A stretch of DNA of 44,530 nt, taken from Hydnum rufescens UP504. Its lineage: Eukaryota; Basidiomycota; Agaricomycetes; Cantharellales; Hydnaceae. Position 1 is the stretch's first letter; each line of letters starts with the position of its first letter. Location: positions 1 to 44,530 of the forward strand of contig MU129236.1 of NCBI GenBank assembly GCA_014904985.1, written 5' to 3'. The notes below the pieces were generated by a model. That model was given only the letters and a program-made list of their open reading frames with translations. It searched no databases and was not told the DNA's origin. Position numbers and translations under genes: made by a program. Positions 1 to 11,369 of the stretch are shown one piece after another.

Positions 1-1605
1 GTTCCTGCCCTTCCTGTTCCTTCTGCCCCTGCTTCTGTGCCGAATCCTGCTCGGCCACGCACTCTGACCCTGACCCCTACTTCTCTTGAGCCTGGTTCTC
101 CTCACGCTCCCACGTATTCTCCTGTCACTCCAGTGAGTGACCCATTTCCACCTTGTGCACCATCTCCCCGTCGTTTGTCCCCGCCTCCTCGTCAAGTGCG
201 ATCCCCTCATCGTTTGCGATCCCCTTGTCATTTGTGATCCCCTTGTCATTTGCGATCCCCTCATTGTTCGCAATCCCCTCATTGTTCGCAATCCCCTCGT
301 CATTCGCGATCCCCTCATCGTTCGCAATCCCCTTGTCATGCACGATCCCCTCATCATGTGCCGTCTCCTCTTCATCGTGTGCCATCTCCCCCTCTGTGTG
401 TCATTCCCTCCCTGCCGTGCACCGTTTCGCCGCCAGTCCCTGTCTCCCCCAGGCCATGCCTGGTCCCACCATCGCCGGGCACCTTCTCCCTGCCCCGCTC
501 CGTCTTCTTTTCGTCGGTCCCCCTCTCCTCCTCATCGGACCTGGTCTCCCGCTCGTCAAGGTCCGTCCTTCCACTCTGGCCACCCCAAAGGAAGGCCAAG
601 ATCACCCCTGGAGCCACCAAGGGGCCACGAGCGGTGCAACGAGAACCGCCAAGGGGACTGACCTGGGGAGTTGGGAAGGCAATGGGAGCCATCAAGCTCC
701 GAGCGTCCCAAGAGCTTGAGCGCCAGAGCCATGGCGCTTCAGGGATGATCGATGATGGGCAGATGCAGGATGGACCTTGGCAGAGTGCCTCGTCTTCAAA
801 GGCACCAACCCATCAGCCCCTGCCACAGCCAGCATGGAGGCCGTCCCTCTCTCCATCCCGAGAGTATGCACGTCCAGGCCCATCTCAACTGCATCGCCGC
901 AGTCGGACACCGCCACTGTCCTCTGGACTGCCGCCCAGTCAGTCAGGATCCTCCATCGCCACCCCAACCTGAGGCTACACCTCTCCTGAGTCGCTTAGGG
1001 CCTGCGCCAACGCCGTTTCCTCAAGGCTCTGTGGCACCTACTGCCAGCGTTGCACCGAGTGTTTCAGACGTGAGCATGCCGTGGCCTCCACCAGAATGCC
1101 TGAGGCTAGCCCAATGGTATGCATTGGATATTGCGGGTGTCGATGGCCAAGAGGACCCCTTGACCTGGGTGCACCAGAACTCTCATCTGGGTGTGCTGGC
1201 AGCACGGAGGGTGAAACCCATTCGGAAGAAGGGCGCGATGTACCACATGTACCTCCTCTTCAAGGACGTGGCCAAATGGGATTCGTGTCGGAGCGTCTTG
1301 GTATCTTCGTGCGGTGGCAAGACACTTCTCCCTTTCCTGTACACGATACACTGGTGAATTGTTTTGGAGTCGCTGAAGTAAGGTACATGCAGGAGGTGTA
1401 CATCAATGCAATCTCAACTGCTGAGATCCAGGAGCTCCTGGCTGTTGGACCATGCCTTACGCGACACCCAGTGATGCTATCCCTGAGATGCTCGACTATA
1501 TTCGGTATCCTGCATTACTCGACCATCGTCCTGCTCCTCCCAAGCATGAGCGAAACTCGTGCCATGATTAGTGTCGAGTTTGACACTGAATGGCTCAGCA
1601 GATGA
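1..1605 (+). pseudogene. Decayed Ser/Pro-rich hypothetical gene (5' end outside window)
   Basis: A Ser/Pro/Arg-rich reading frame runs from the window edge to 972, interrupted by a TGA at 235-237. Coding then appears to pass to a second frame, which holds a non-repetitive stretch including LAQWYALDIAGVDGQEDPL (about 1105-1160), and near 1270 to a third frame reading SERLGIFVRWQDTSPFPV and on to about 1455. A third switch near 1470 gives DAIPEMLDYIRYPALLDH. Plausible protein in successive frames, joined without clear splice signals, points to at least three frameshifts plus one nonsense change, so I call a pseudogene. I do not recognise the protein. Unrecognised introns or sequence errors are the alternatives. 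The coding character of the 1100-1455 part is fairly clear; the link to the Ser/Pro-rich part is inferred. Confidence 0.5.
190..365. repeat. 15-nt coding minisatellite (Ser-Pro-rich)
   Basis: About eleven imperfect 15-nt units of the type cgatcccctcatcgt encode a repeating pentapeptide rich in Ser and Pro (RSPHR, QSPHC and similar). The period keeps the frame. One unit reads TGA where its neighbours read CGA, which gives the nonsense codon at 235-237. Confidence 0.85.
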
Positions 1606-2689
1606 CTCCATCGTGCACGAAAGGAAGACCCAGGCTCCAGTGACAGTCGGTATGCGACGCATGGAGATGCAGATGATTCGCGCACAGGGCTCCGGCAAAG
1701 GGTACTGCTTTGGCTTTCTGTGAGAACATTTGGCCAGTGCCTGGGGGCATGATGATATCTGACATATGCCAGATCTCCAGATGGGCATATGCTGATCTTG
1801 GAGGGAGCGAGGTTCATTCGAGCATGGAGAATTTTGGACTGAACAAGGATCCAGCCAGCGTGGCATATTGTCTTGGAGTTAAATAGGGACCAGCCTCGAT
1901 TCCACAAGTGGATTGATGGAGTAGGTATATCTCTAGCCTTACTCCTCATTCATATGCTATTCGATCATCCCCTTCGCCACCAGCCCATTTCCCACACTGC
2001 CAGCTCATTGCTGCTTCCCTCTGCCATTTCCTGCATCCCGTCCGTTTGCCTTCGACTCCTGGCACTTTCCTCTCCTATCTCTCCGTTCCTCGACATTAAT
2101 ATTATCATTTACTATATCGCGCATCGTATCATTCATGACAATAATATATACATCCTCTGTACTGGAAGAATCATGTTAGCGGCATGTCTGGGATATGTTT
2201 CGCTCCTGCACAACATTAAACCAGATCTTCTGGTGGAGTCTGGTTTTGGACGTGTGACGATACACTCTTCCCTATTTCCTGCTCACTGAAGACTTCCACC
2301 ACGTACACTCTTCTACTGGCTTTGGTCATCTTCCAAACAAACCGGTGCGAAAGTCCAGGGCTAACTTCACCTCTACCTCGTTGCCAGCCTTTCTTGGAAG
2401 AGTCTGTCAAGATGGTGCACACTGACCCCTATCGCCTGCTTTCCATCTGCTTTTTTGGCATCTGCATTCACTCCTGCGACTCACGTCTTTCCAAACTACG
2501 CCTACACTCTTCAATCCCTCAAAGCCTGTTTAAGGACAGCACAGTTTTTTGCACTCTCCCTATTCCTACTTTGCACTGTGTGATATCTCGCCATCTGTTC
2601 CCTCAACGTTGTAGCCTGAGTTGTGAGGGTGCACTTTCTGTACCCCCACTTCTACTACTTTTTTTCACGAGCTGACTCCTAGCCTGATA
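1606..2689. other. Intergenic, no supported gene
   Basis: No convincing protein was found. The stretch 1606-1870 may hold further decayed exons of the upstream pseudogene, because short coding-like fragments appear in changing frames. From about 1950 to 2690 the sequence is C/T-rich on the plus strand, as is common upstream of fungal genes, and could hold the promoter of the gene that follows. Confidence 0.35.
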
Positions 2690-5118
2690 TGCCACCTAAG
2701 ACATATCAAGCCCGAAAAGGACCACAAGGCCTGCTGCCACCCCGGCAGGTCGAATGGCCTGGTCCTCTACAATAACCAATGACACCGCAGTCCCTTCAAC
2801 GAGCAGTGAATCTGCTAGTGGGCCCAGACGAGAGAGTCTTCTGACACAACTGGCGAAGCTTCCAGCACCCCCATTACACGCCCTGTCCCTCAGCGTAATG
2901 AGTGGTTTATTGACGTTCCGTTGTTGCGATCGCACCAACAAACGGTTCAGCTCGCTCCACCTCAATCTAGAACCATCCAGTGTACCTACAGTGCATTTCC
3001 TATCCATTTTATTTCCTAGATTGCTTTAAATTGACTTCCACTACAGTCCATTCCTTATTCTTCGAATCCTGCTGGTCACTCCCCATCTCCTGCTGGTTCT
3101 CCTGCTCCATTTCCTGGTCTTTCTCGTGCTCAATCACCCCGTATTCTCGTGCTCAATCACCCCGTATTCCTCGTGCTCAATCACCCCATATTCCTCGTGC
3201 TCAATTGCCCCATATTCCTCATGCTCAATCGCCCCGTATTCCTCATGCTCAATCGCCCGTATTCCTCACGCTCAATCGCCCATATTCCTCGCGCTCAATC
3301 GCCCTGTATTCATCGTGCTCAATCTCGCAATCGCTCTCGTGGTCGTCCTCGCACTCGGTCTCCTGCTCAGTCCCCTGCTCAGGCCGCCACTTGGTCTCCC
3401 CAGCCCCCAAGTCATACCTCATCTCACACATTTGGCAATTCTCCATTCATTGGGGATTTTGATCATGAGGTCGAGCCTTCTGGTCTATATCATCAGCGTG
3501 AAAATTCAGTCATTTTGGATCCACCAAATCCAAATGATGGGAATCCAGATGTTGAGGATGATGACTCAGTTGCCGAGGAGGGTGACACTGCGCAAATCAA
3601 ATCACAGGGTGGACCATTTACAGACGAACAAGTCGCTGAGATCAGAGGCATTGTTGAATCCATGAACCATGAGCTCAAGCGCAAGGCGAAAGAGTGGGAC
3701 AGGCCTCTTGAGTCTGTGATGCGGATCGGGAACCTTGCAATAAGCACAAGAGAACGGCAAAGTGCTGGGAATCCATGGAATGCGTATCAGGCCTCGTACG
3801 AGAAGGACCCCGAGCCAGACTGTCCCCATCATGAGTATGTGGAAAAAGTCATACAGCCAGCCTATCGTGAGCTCATTGCTGCACACGGTGGTGAAGACTC
3901 CGATGCATGGAAAAAGAAATCAAAGGAGCTTGTGGATCAGCACAATGCCTCAAAGGCAGCCCAAGCTTTTGATATTGCCCTCTCACCGGCTGCGATGGGC
4001 AAAGTCATTAAGCAGACTACGAAGCGCTGGAAGGATGACTTGAAATGGATGGCCACTATGAACATCCACAGGTTCTGTGGAATTGTCAGCGGCGTTCCTG
4101 ACAAGGTGGCTTCAAAACAGAATGCTCTATTCACCAGCTCACCAGCGATGAAGGACTGGCTAAATTTGTCTTTCCCAAAAGACAGTACATTGTTGAAGAT
4201 GATTCATTCCCACATCCTGGTCTATCAGGGGCAACATCTTTTACGCCGAAATCAGAAGCAAAAGATTCCAAAGTCCATGCATCTGATGTGGAAGGAGATT
4301 TCAGAGGAGCTCAATAACCTTCTGACTCCTCTGATCGGTCGGGTACTGCGTATACCTTGGGCAAGTCTCCCCCGATTCCTTGCCAACAACGAGTTGAAGA
4401 TTGAGAATTGGGTTGCAGAATCCGAATTTCCAAGTCTCTTGTCCCTTGATGTCTCTGTAGTCCGAACAGAGAGTTGGAAGAAACTTTGGCGTACCTTTTT
4501 CCAGCCATCAGATGATTCAACAAAGGTCCGAGTTACTCAGCTCAAGCATATCGCCCAGGAGAATAATGGGAAGCTTCCCAGTGACACTGTAATCGTCTCT
4601 GATCAATTCAATAACCCGCTCCTGACTGTTGCTCAAGTGGATGGACCAGGGGAGCCAAACGAATCCGATGCCAACAGTGCCAATGGGACTTCCATCGCAG
4701 GCAGTGCTTCTGGGCCCAGGAAACGGCCTCTCAAGGTGATGGCCCCTCACGGAAGAAAAAGAAGATGGGCCCTAAGCATCCAATGTCTGCTGAATTCATC
4801 GACAAGCCCAGTGACGATGATGGCCCTGTAACAGATACTTTTGAAAATCCAGGTGGAGCAAGTTCCGTTGGTGGTCAATCTAGTGGAACTACTTGGGGTG
4901 GCACTGGGTCTTCCGTCAATGGTGTTGTCAATGGTCAATTTAGTGGGAATGCTCCGAGTGGTGCCATCAATGGTCCAATGGACTGGGCCGGGGGATATGG
5001 TCAAAACCAGCAAGAATACAACCCACACGACGATCCCTTGATGGCATCCCTGTTTGCGAGGTACCCTGATTTGAACCTGGGCTTGAATCAAGGGTTTGAT
5101 GACGGATTTCCTCTCTAA
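2690..5118 (+). CDS. Uncharacterised Agaricomycete protein with Ser/Arg-rich N-terminal repeats
   Basis: The likely start is ATG 2690 (MPPKTYQARKGPQ). An intron at about 2750-2828 leads to an exon reading VPQRNEWFIDVPLLRSH. A break before 3047 (cactacag acceptor, donor unclear) precedes a Ser/Pro/Arg-rich segment coded by a 24-nt minisatellite and an Arg/Ser tract. From about 3430 one long frame runs to 4831, with an acidic stretch, then a globular part holding RQSAGNPWNAYQASYEKD, KRWKDDLKWMATMN and IPWASLPRFLANNELKIENW. A shift of one base near 4690-4760 leads into a basic SRKKKKMGPKHP stretch and a Gly/Asn/Ser-rich tail ending at 5118. From memory, proteins with this NPWN box and a late W-rich box are numerous in Agaricomycetes and uncharacterised. 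The shift may be a frameshift, a missed intron or a sequence error. Confidence 0.65.
3125..3330. repeat. 24-nt coding minisatellite with three 23-nt units
   Basis: About nine units of the type cgtgctcaatcaccccgtattcct encode RAQSPRIP-like octapeptides. The unit starts at 3125, 3148, 3172, 3196, 3220, 3244, 3267, 3290 and 3314 show six steps of 24 nt and three of 23 nt excluding the last partial unit, that is 3125-3148, 3244-3267 and 3267-3290. The three one-base losses sum to one codon, so flanking frames agree and the ORF stays open while the middle units are read in other frames. Confidence 0.85.
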
Positions 5119-5575
5119 ATTCTTCCACCCGACCTCTGTCTTGGATGTGTGCTTTGCATGCTTTTGCATGCTTCATGCACTTTGAGTGCCTCTGCCTTCC
5201 CTTGGCCTTTTTTAAGACAAAAGTTTTCCCTTCATTTGATATACTACACCTATTTCTTGGATTTAATTTCTTAATCTCTGAAGAACTCGACTTCTTGTTA
5301 ATTGCTCTATGTATATAACACATTAATTGACTTGATATCTGCCACCATACCATGAGAAACCTTGGAGGTTGTGAGTTTGATATCAAAATCCCCGAGGGCA
5401 GACTTATGGATTGACCTAAGGTCACCCTCCTGAAATTATTTGATATCAAAGGATTCTGATGCCTGCTAGGCTTTTGATTTGACACAGTTTGACATACCTA
5501 TTAAGGCCCCTCTAAGTGGTTGACCGAGGTGTGTAAGTCTCCCACTCCTTTACAATACTGAATACTAAGTCTTCT
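5119..5575. other. Intergenic region, A/T-rich
   Basis: No gene was recognised. The first part is probably the 3' untranslated region of the gene ending at 5118. A possible intron, gtgtaagtct to tactaag (about 5531-5569), lies directly before the KDZ fragment and could be its last upstream intron, with the earlier exons lost. Confidence 0.35.
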
Positions 5576-6735
5576 ATGACCATACAGTTCTATCGCCGAT
5601 TGTTTGTGATAAATACCAAACAAGCATATATCGATGGACAAAACCTGTGCAAGCTTGCAAGCTGTCAGAAACAGTGCTTTGACGATGCGGTTGCTAAATT
5701 AGATGAAGCAGAGGGTGCTCTGGACAGACTAGGGATTCCAATCGACGAGATCCAAACTGCATGGGCCAAGCAGTTGTCCATACAGCAGGCTGAGCCACCT
5801 CGTGTGTTAAATCTGTTTCTCCAGATAAATTTACTGACATCGGGCAACTTAGTCCCCAAAAAGGATGCAGGGATGAAGACAATCAAATCTATACTCAACC
5901 TCCTATGGACTTGTACCACTCTCCGACGACAGATTATGCTTACTTCGAGTCAACAAGTGTCTATACTTCTGCATGATCCCTCATCCCCTGACTGTGTCGA
6001 ATTACTTGATTGCTTAGATCAACTGCGATTGTCATTAGAATGGGTCGAATCACAGCTTGCAAAAAAAGAATATGATTTGTTACTTCATGGTAAGATGATG
6101 CAAGGCAATCTCGAAAAGATCAAGTCTTCGCAATGGTACAATGCACTCGTTTGTGCTCATGCTCACTACCAGCGCCTCGTGGCTGCTTTAATCAGTTGTA
6201 AATTTACGATTACTCAACGCATTGAAGATTACCGCAGCCATATCCTCGGTGCATATGATGGTTCAGGCCCATCAACTTGATCTGATACCAAGAACCACCA
6301 ATAGATCACAAAGCCCGAATTCATGAGGTGAAAGTGGACAAGAAGCGACAACCTGCCATCATACGCTGCCTTGACCAACTCAATAAAGAAATTGAATGTA
6401 TGCTAGATGCTTGGGATGATGCCCCTCGAGGCGCGATCTGTCCAGAAAAGCTTGACCAAAAGGGATTGTTCTCTCTCGATGTTGATGGTGCTATCTGGAA
6501 GGGTTTGCATATCCTTGAGGCTGGACTAGGTGACAATCGTGCGCCACCACGATGGTTGGCAGATGAAAACATGCGGGTGGCGATTATTGCATATCTAGAC
6601 TGGAAGGGTTGCCACGCCAAACTCGACATCATCAAGCGTGAGGTGGCAAACATGCATGTCTGGTATGCGGAGGAACATGATGCTATTCAGATGGCGATCC
6701 ATGAGGCCAGTATGCACTCCAATGACACATGTTGA
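5576..6735 (+). pseudogene. KDZ-type transposase, C-terminal fragment
   Basis: Two exons fit a single protein. The first (5576 to about 6248) codes a helical segment with YRRLFVINTKQAYIDGQ and later LVAALISCKFTITQRIEDYR. A short intron (about 6249-6291, gtgcat to ccaag) joins it in phase to an exon ending at 6735, which carries EKLDQKGLFSLDVDGAIWKG and RVAIIAYLDWKGCHAKLDI. The order 'LFxLDVDxxIW, then WL.DE..R..I...L....C' is what I know from the tails of Kyakuja-Dileera-Zisupton (KDZ) transposases with CxC cysteine clusters in Agaricomycetes. The catalytic core and zinc clusters upstream are absent; the region before it is the 3' flank of an unrelated gene. It is therefore a remnant with no expected activity. 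The assignment rests on recalled family pattern, not on a search. Confidence 0.6.
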
Positions 6736-7257
6736 CTTGAATTCTTATAATCACTTACAGGAACTGATTCTGCCCTTCGCTTTCACCTTCTACACAAATT
6801 CACAGATCTCAACAACCTCGGAGAATTGTGGGATCATTCTCTCTCTTGACTACCCTACCCTTCCAACCTATGATCTATCATGCCTTTCGCTTCGAATAGC
6901 ATACATGCAGATGTCACATGTGTCCACACTCTGTCTACACCCTTTCCCGAAGGTTTGACACATGAGCTTGATTCAGACAGTGAAGATTGCATCAAACAAT
7001 GTGAAATTCTAGCAGTCACCTCTGAGGTGCTCAGGAAAATAGATGATGACAAAGAATGCAGTCAATGTGACATCTGCTCTGATGACTCTGTAAATACATA
7101 TGAATCTGAATAGAGTCTTGCGTTGTGTCTGGATTTGACAGATAATAAAATCAATGTCGCATTCCGTTGTATTGGAACAAAGTCAGGTTTAGATAGCTCT
7201 CCAAGTTTGAGGTCGGATGGAATATGGCACTGACAAACTAGTGTTTCCGTGACTCAG
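6736..7257. other. Intergenic region with one small ORF (6880-7113, plus)
   Basis: A 77-codon ORF starts at ATG 6880. It is acidic and contains CSQCDICSDD near its end, with an even hydrophilic composition typical of a real exon. It could be an extra terminal exon of the KDZ fragment or chance. No other gene is visible up to the repeat at 7258. Confidence 0.3.
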
Positions 7258-7405
7258 CTCAAACTCTGGAATTCTTGGTCTGGGGACACCCAAAGTTGGC
7301 CTTGGGACACCCAGGGTTAGGCTGTGGGACACCCAGGGTTAGGCTGTGGGACACCTGAATTAGGCCATGGGATCCTCAGATAGGGGTTGGTCCGCCTAGT
7401 GTCCG
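7258..7405 (+). repeat. Dispersed repeat, left inverted copy (gggacaccc motif)
   Basis: The sequence from ctctggaattcttggtctgg through repeated gggacacccagggttaggct units to ggatcctcagataggggt matches the reverse complement of 14,470-14,600. Similarity fades on both sides. This copy contains an extra internal unit of about 22 nt. Confidence 0.75.
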
Positions 7406-7454
7406 CAACTCGAAGTCATGAAAATCTTTCTCATCTGTTGTAGTTGGCGACTCT

Positions 7455-7590
7455 GCAACTTGACTTGATTCAACTCAACTTGACTTGACTCAACTTGGCT
7501 TGACTCAACTTGACTTGACTCAACTTGACTCAACTTGACTTGACTCAACTTGACTCAACTTGACTTGACTTGACTCGACTTGACTCAGTT
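7455..7590. repeat. (CAACTTGACTTGACT)n low-complexity tract
   Basis: Short units of caacttgact and tgactcaact alternate for about 135 bp. No coding frame is supported here. Confidence 0.9.
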
Positions 7591-7831
7591 GAGCATCAGC
7601 ATGTAAGTAAATAAAGTATGTACAGTTTAAGTGCTTATGGAAAAGGTGGGAGGGCAAAGGAAATACAATCAATCCATTGAGATTAAGTTTCCATCAACTA
7701 ATTAAGAAAACTAAAACTATGCACATTTGGAAGGAGAAAATTCTTGAAAGGGCTGAAGCAAGGAATATTCAGAAGGCAGGTAGTGCTGCGGGTGACAGAC
7801 TTCATGAGACTCATGATGAAGTGCACAAGCT

Positions 7832-9010
7832 TCACAACTTGCAATGAAGTTCGCGAGGTTTGCGAGACTCACGATGAGGTTCATGAGATTGAGACTCATG
7901 GGGAAGTTTGTGAGGTTGGCAAGAGTCATGATGAAGTTCATAAGGAGACTCATGATGAAATTCACAAGGAGGCTCCTGAGACTCGCGATGAGCTTCACAA
8001 GGAGGTTCATGAGACTGATGAGGAGGTTCACGAGGCTCCCAAAGAGGTTCATGAGAGTCGCAATGAACTTCACAAGGAGGTTTGCGAGATTCATGAGGAG
8101 GAGGTTCGCAAGACTCGCAAGGAGGAAGTTTGCAAGACTTGCAAGGAGGAGGTTTGTGAGACTTGCGGCAAGGAGGTTTCGGAGGTGGTTTGCAAAGAGG
8201 TTCATGAGACTCATGATGAAATTTGTGACGTTCATGAGACTCATGATGAGAGGGTTCATGAGACTCATCACGTGAAGGTTTGTGAGTCCCATGGTGCAAA
8301 GGCTTGTGGGACTTGTAGCGAGATGCTTCTTGGGACTCATGGAGAGATGTACATCCAGAGCCCCAGTCGCGAGAGACACTTGCTTCATCCTCATAGTATT
8401 GCAAATCGCCATCATCAGTATTATTGGGAGATGATGAGGTTTTGTTTTCAAACTCCATCGGATAATAATTTTCCTCAGAGTAGTCCCCTTGAGCAGCGTC
8501 TTCAAAAGATGGCGAACCTTGATCATCAATCCATTCTTCGTTTGATGAGTTATCAGAGTTGTCAATTGTGGTAGAGCTAGAGTGGGATGGAAATCTCTAT
8601 AAGTACAAATACGATATGTGAGAGGCAGTGACTTGATCAATACTTAGGTTGAGGTGGGTTTCGCTGGCCATAGTGTAGATCTTCACAATGAAGAGGCTCA
8701 GGCGGCAGGTGATTATCCCCAACATCAGGGTCTCTAAAATCGGGCTCACTACCCTCTGAGATTGAGGGTAAACCATAAGTAGAATCTTGTATATTGCGTG
8801 GGTGGCTCAAAGTGGATTTTTCAATTAGAGATGAATGTGCCATTGTTGTCGAGACCGACAGTTTTGAATCAAGTGCACCAGAGTTCCCAGTACCACTACC
8901 TGCACCTGAAGATGAGGTAACTTGTGTCCTATTCAGCACTGAGGCAGGGAGCGGCTTGGTTGCACTACATGAATTCTCTGCTCTGACCGGATTTCTTGAT
9001 TTCAAATACA
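7832..9010 (-). CDS. Ser/Pro/His-rich hypothetical protein, possible 3' end of the split gene upstream
   Basis: Reading the minus strand from about 9010, an exon with ENSCSATKPLPASVLNRTQ and PEPLHCEDLHYGQRNPPQPK runs to about 8642. A GT-AG intron (about 8597-8641, gtattg to tatagag) joins it in phase to HSSSTTIDNSDNSSNEEW, and the frame stays open to a stop at 7832. The last 200 residues are built from SHEPP, PPCKS and ESRKP repeats. No ATG opens the first exon, so it probably continues a transcript from upstream. The opposite strand is also open through the repeats, but the non-repetitive acidic part is convincing only on the minus strand. Function is unknown; the repeat tail looks disordered. 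Confidence 0.45.
7840..8290. repeat. 15-nt minisatellite, open on both strands
   Basis: Units of the type gaggttcatgagact recur about 25-30 times with scattered variants. Because the period is a multiple of three and few units contain stops, long ORFs appear in several frames on both strands. The minus-strand frame (SHEPP type) is preferred because of its flanking exon. Confidence 0.85.
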
Positions 9011-9069
9011 GAGTGTGAGACAATAATGGCTTGGCAGATCAGGTGGAAGACATGGTGGTAGAGGCTACA

Positions 9070-9500
9070 GATTGGACATTGTGTGCCACTATGGCACCTC
9101 TTGGTTGTGGTCATGGCTGTTGCCCTGGATCACTTTGAGGTTGAGACTGAGGTTGAAGAGTAGGTTGAGAACAAGAACAATATCGGGTGCGAGAGCGGGA
9201 ATGAGAGCGGGTGTGAGAGTGAGAGCGTGAACGAGAGCGCCAACGGGATGAAGTATTGTTCTGCTGGTGCGAACGGGAGTGGGACCGGATCGTTGTGCTT
9301 GCTGTTGCCTCTGCAAATGCGACATTGAGGGTGAATTACTGCAAGAGGGATTCGAGTCAGAATCAGAATGAAGCTTTGTTTTCGCCTTCTTGTCTCATTT
9401 ATGTGTGCCAGATTTCTTGGGGAGCCATGGTTGAATATCACAGACGCACAGAAGAGTCTCTCCTTTATTGTTCTTGATGAGTGGGTATTGGTCAACATCA
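9070..9500 (-). pseudogene. Arg/Ser-rich C-terminal segment of the split gene
   Basis: The minus strand reads VAKDPDDVDQYPLIKNN and LLCVCDIQPWLPKKSGTHK, then a TGA (9395-9397), then continues in the same frame with DKKAKTKLHSDSDSNPSCSN. The same region carries, in another frame, an RS-rich run RWRSRSRSHSHTRSHSRSRT ending near 9106. The coherent protein on both sides of the TGA suggests a nonsense change in a formerly continuous exon; TGA could come from CGA. The frame switch into the RS run may be an unseen intron or an indel. Confidence 0.4.
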
Positions 9501-9525
9501 TCAGGATCCTTGGCCACTAGCAATC

Positions 9526-11369
9526 TTATTTCAGACAAATCAATGGATCGGAGGTAGATACGAAACACTCACCGGAATTCCATTTGCGAACGTGGAGGTG
9601 GCATGTTGAGCTGAATGCGCAATTATTGATGAATGGCACCAACTCGTCCTTCGAGTACTCAGATTGATTTGGAGTTGGAACTTGCAGGTCATCAGGCCAG
9701 CCCACCAAGGTCAGCTCCTTCGCGCAAAGTTTAAGACCTAGCTGCTTCATAGGAAATGCCCATTTGGCACCATCCCGGGAATTCAGGATGCCAATGCCAT
9801 GGGGTTCTGAAGAAATTGCTATAATCATTGCAACTTGCAACAAAAAGGAATCATTAAATACCTAGAATTGGTTTCATAAACACTGACAGAGCAGCATGAG
9901 CAGTGTCTCAGTTCATCAATGCCTTGTGTTTCTTCTCTTCGACTAGTTGCTCGGGTTCAATTTCCCCAGAGTTTGTTGTTTTCAGAGTACTGGATTGACC
10001 TCAATTTGCACCATAACCAGTCGACTAAAGAGAACGGGATGTACTTTGCGGTTCATACAGCATCATGGAGTGTCTTAAGAATATTAGCCTTGAATGGGTC
10101 AAGTGCTTGCATAATCTCAGGTGATCTGGTAATCATGCAGTTCTGTGCAGTGGCATATCCATCTTGAAAGTCTCGATTGATAAGAAATGTAATCATTGCG
10201 ATGTTCGAGAATGCATCCAAATGTAAGGCCTACATACTGTATCAGTGATGGAGCCCATATGGTTAAGGCATCTATGACAGGTCTATGTGCCTGTTTTTTT
10301 ATCGAATTTGCATTTCGAGCCATTATCGCTCCCCGCCAGCCTTCTTCTGCTTGTTCAAAGTCTCGAATACCTCTCTTCTCCTGTAGACCTTTTAGGAGAC
10401 TGTCTTTTTTGGCCACAGCCTCGTTCTTGTTTAGACCTTCAAATAGTGTTGTGTATTTAACTTTCATTCGCACATTCCAAGCTTTCAACGGCTCTGTCAA
10501 ACTCATATATTAGCCACTACTTAGCATGAATAGGAGATTCGTACCATCTGTATGCTGATTATCCTTTTCAGAACTCAAGAATGCATTCCATAGATTTTCA
10601 GTTCGAGAGGGTGGGACTGACACCACATGGCCCACCTCAGCAAGAATCCTACTGGGCTTGACTTGCCATTTTTGCACCAGAAAATCCACAGCCTTCATGA
10701 ATTGGCCCCAAACCAGTTCACACATCTTCTGTTGGTCCAGCAACAATGGACCATCTTTGAGAGTCGAGACATTAGGGAGGATATCGGCAGTTGAATTGTT
10801 ATCGTCACATAGCTGATCATCCTGGATGCCTTCCTGGGCCTGAAGATTGGCAAGTTCTGCTTTGATGTTGGGAATGTGAGGATGGTTTGACTTGGTCCTT
10901 GGCTTCTGGCATTGCTTCCCTGCAGTTTGGGTGTGTGCTGATCGAACATTCCCGTTCTCATCTTCTTTGCTGAAGACATCATCAAAGTGCTCATTGTTAG
11001 AGTCTTCTGAGTCAGATGGGGTAATGAACTCTGATCCACTATCAACATCTTGACTCCAATTGACATCTTGATCTAGAGCTGCCTGTGCAAACCTAGTGAT
11101 GAAGTTGGCACCCATTGTAGTTCTAGACTTGAAGGGGGCATTGGCGGATGTCGAAGGGACCATGGATGCCGAAGAGATCATGGATGCTGACGAGATTGCA
11201 GATGCTGAAGGAACCATAGACACTGAAGGAACTGTAGATGCTGAAGGAACCATAGACGCTGAAGGAATCATAGACATTGAAGGGATCGTGGATGTTGAAG
11301 GAATTGTGAGTGTTGAAGGATGTGTGGACGTCAAAGGAATTGCAGGCATCGAACGAATTGCAGACATTG
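9526..11369 (-). pseudogene. Split hypothetical gene, 3' half (NPWN-box family)
   Basis: From the insertion border at 11,369 the minus frame codes hexapeptide repeats (VPSAS type), then TRFAQAALDQDVNWSQDVDS, an acidic stretch and RILAEVGHVVSVPPSRTENL followed by WNAFLSSEKD. An intron (gtacga to ttgacag, about 10,497-10,545) joins in phase to EPLKAWNVRMKVKYTTLFEG. Later exons read FQDGYATAQNCMITRSPEIM (about 10,065-10,165) and RDGAKWAFPMKQLGLKLCA with HLHVRKWNSG near 9560-9780. The order of an N-W-N-A box, a helical middle and a late W-rich box matches the plus-strand gene at 2690-5118, so I infer the same family. Exact junctions between 9.85 and 10.2 kb are not resolved. The gene is disrupted by the LTR insertion. 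Confidence 0.55.
11150..11369. repeat. 18-nt coding minisatellite (hexapeptide repeat)
   Basis: Units of the type gaaggaaccatagacgct recur about eleven times. On the minus strand they code MVPSAS, TIPSTS and similar hexapeptides. The array was cut by the insertion, and its other end continues at 12,671-12,710. Confidence 0.8.

Noticed and set aside
190..365. CRISPR-like direct repeats
   Set aside because: The repeats are contiguous 15-nt coding units without spacers in a eukaryotic sequence; the same holds for 3125-3330, 7840-8290 and 11,150-11,369.
7744..8574. 276-codon plus-strand ORF
   Set aside because: It is open because of the 15-nt repeat; the flanking non-repetitive sequence is convincing only on the minus strand.
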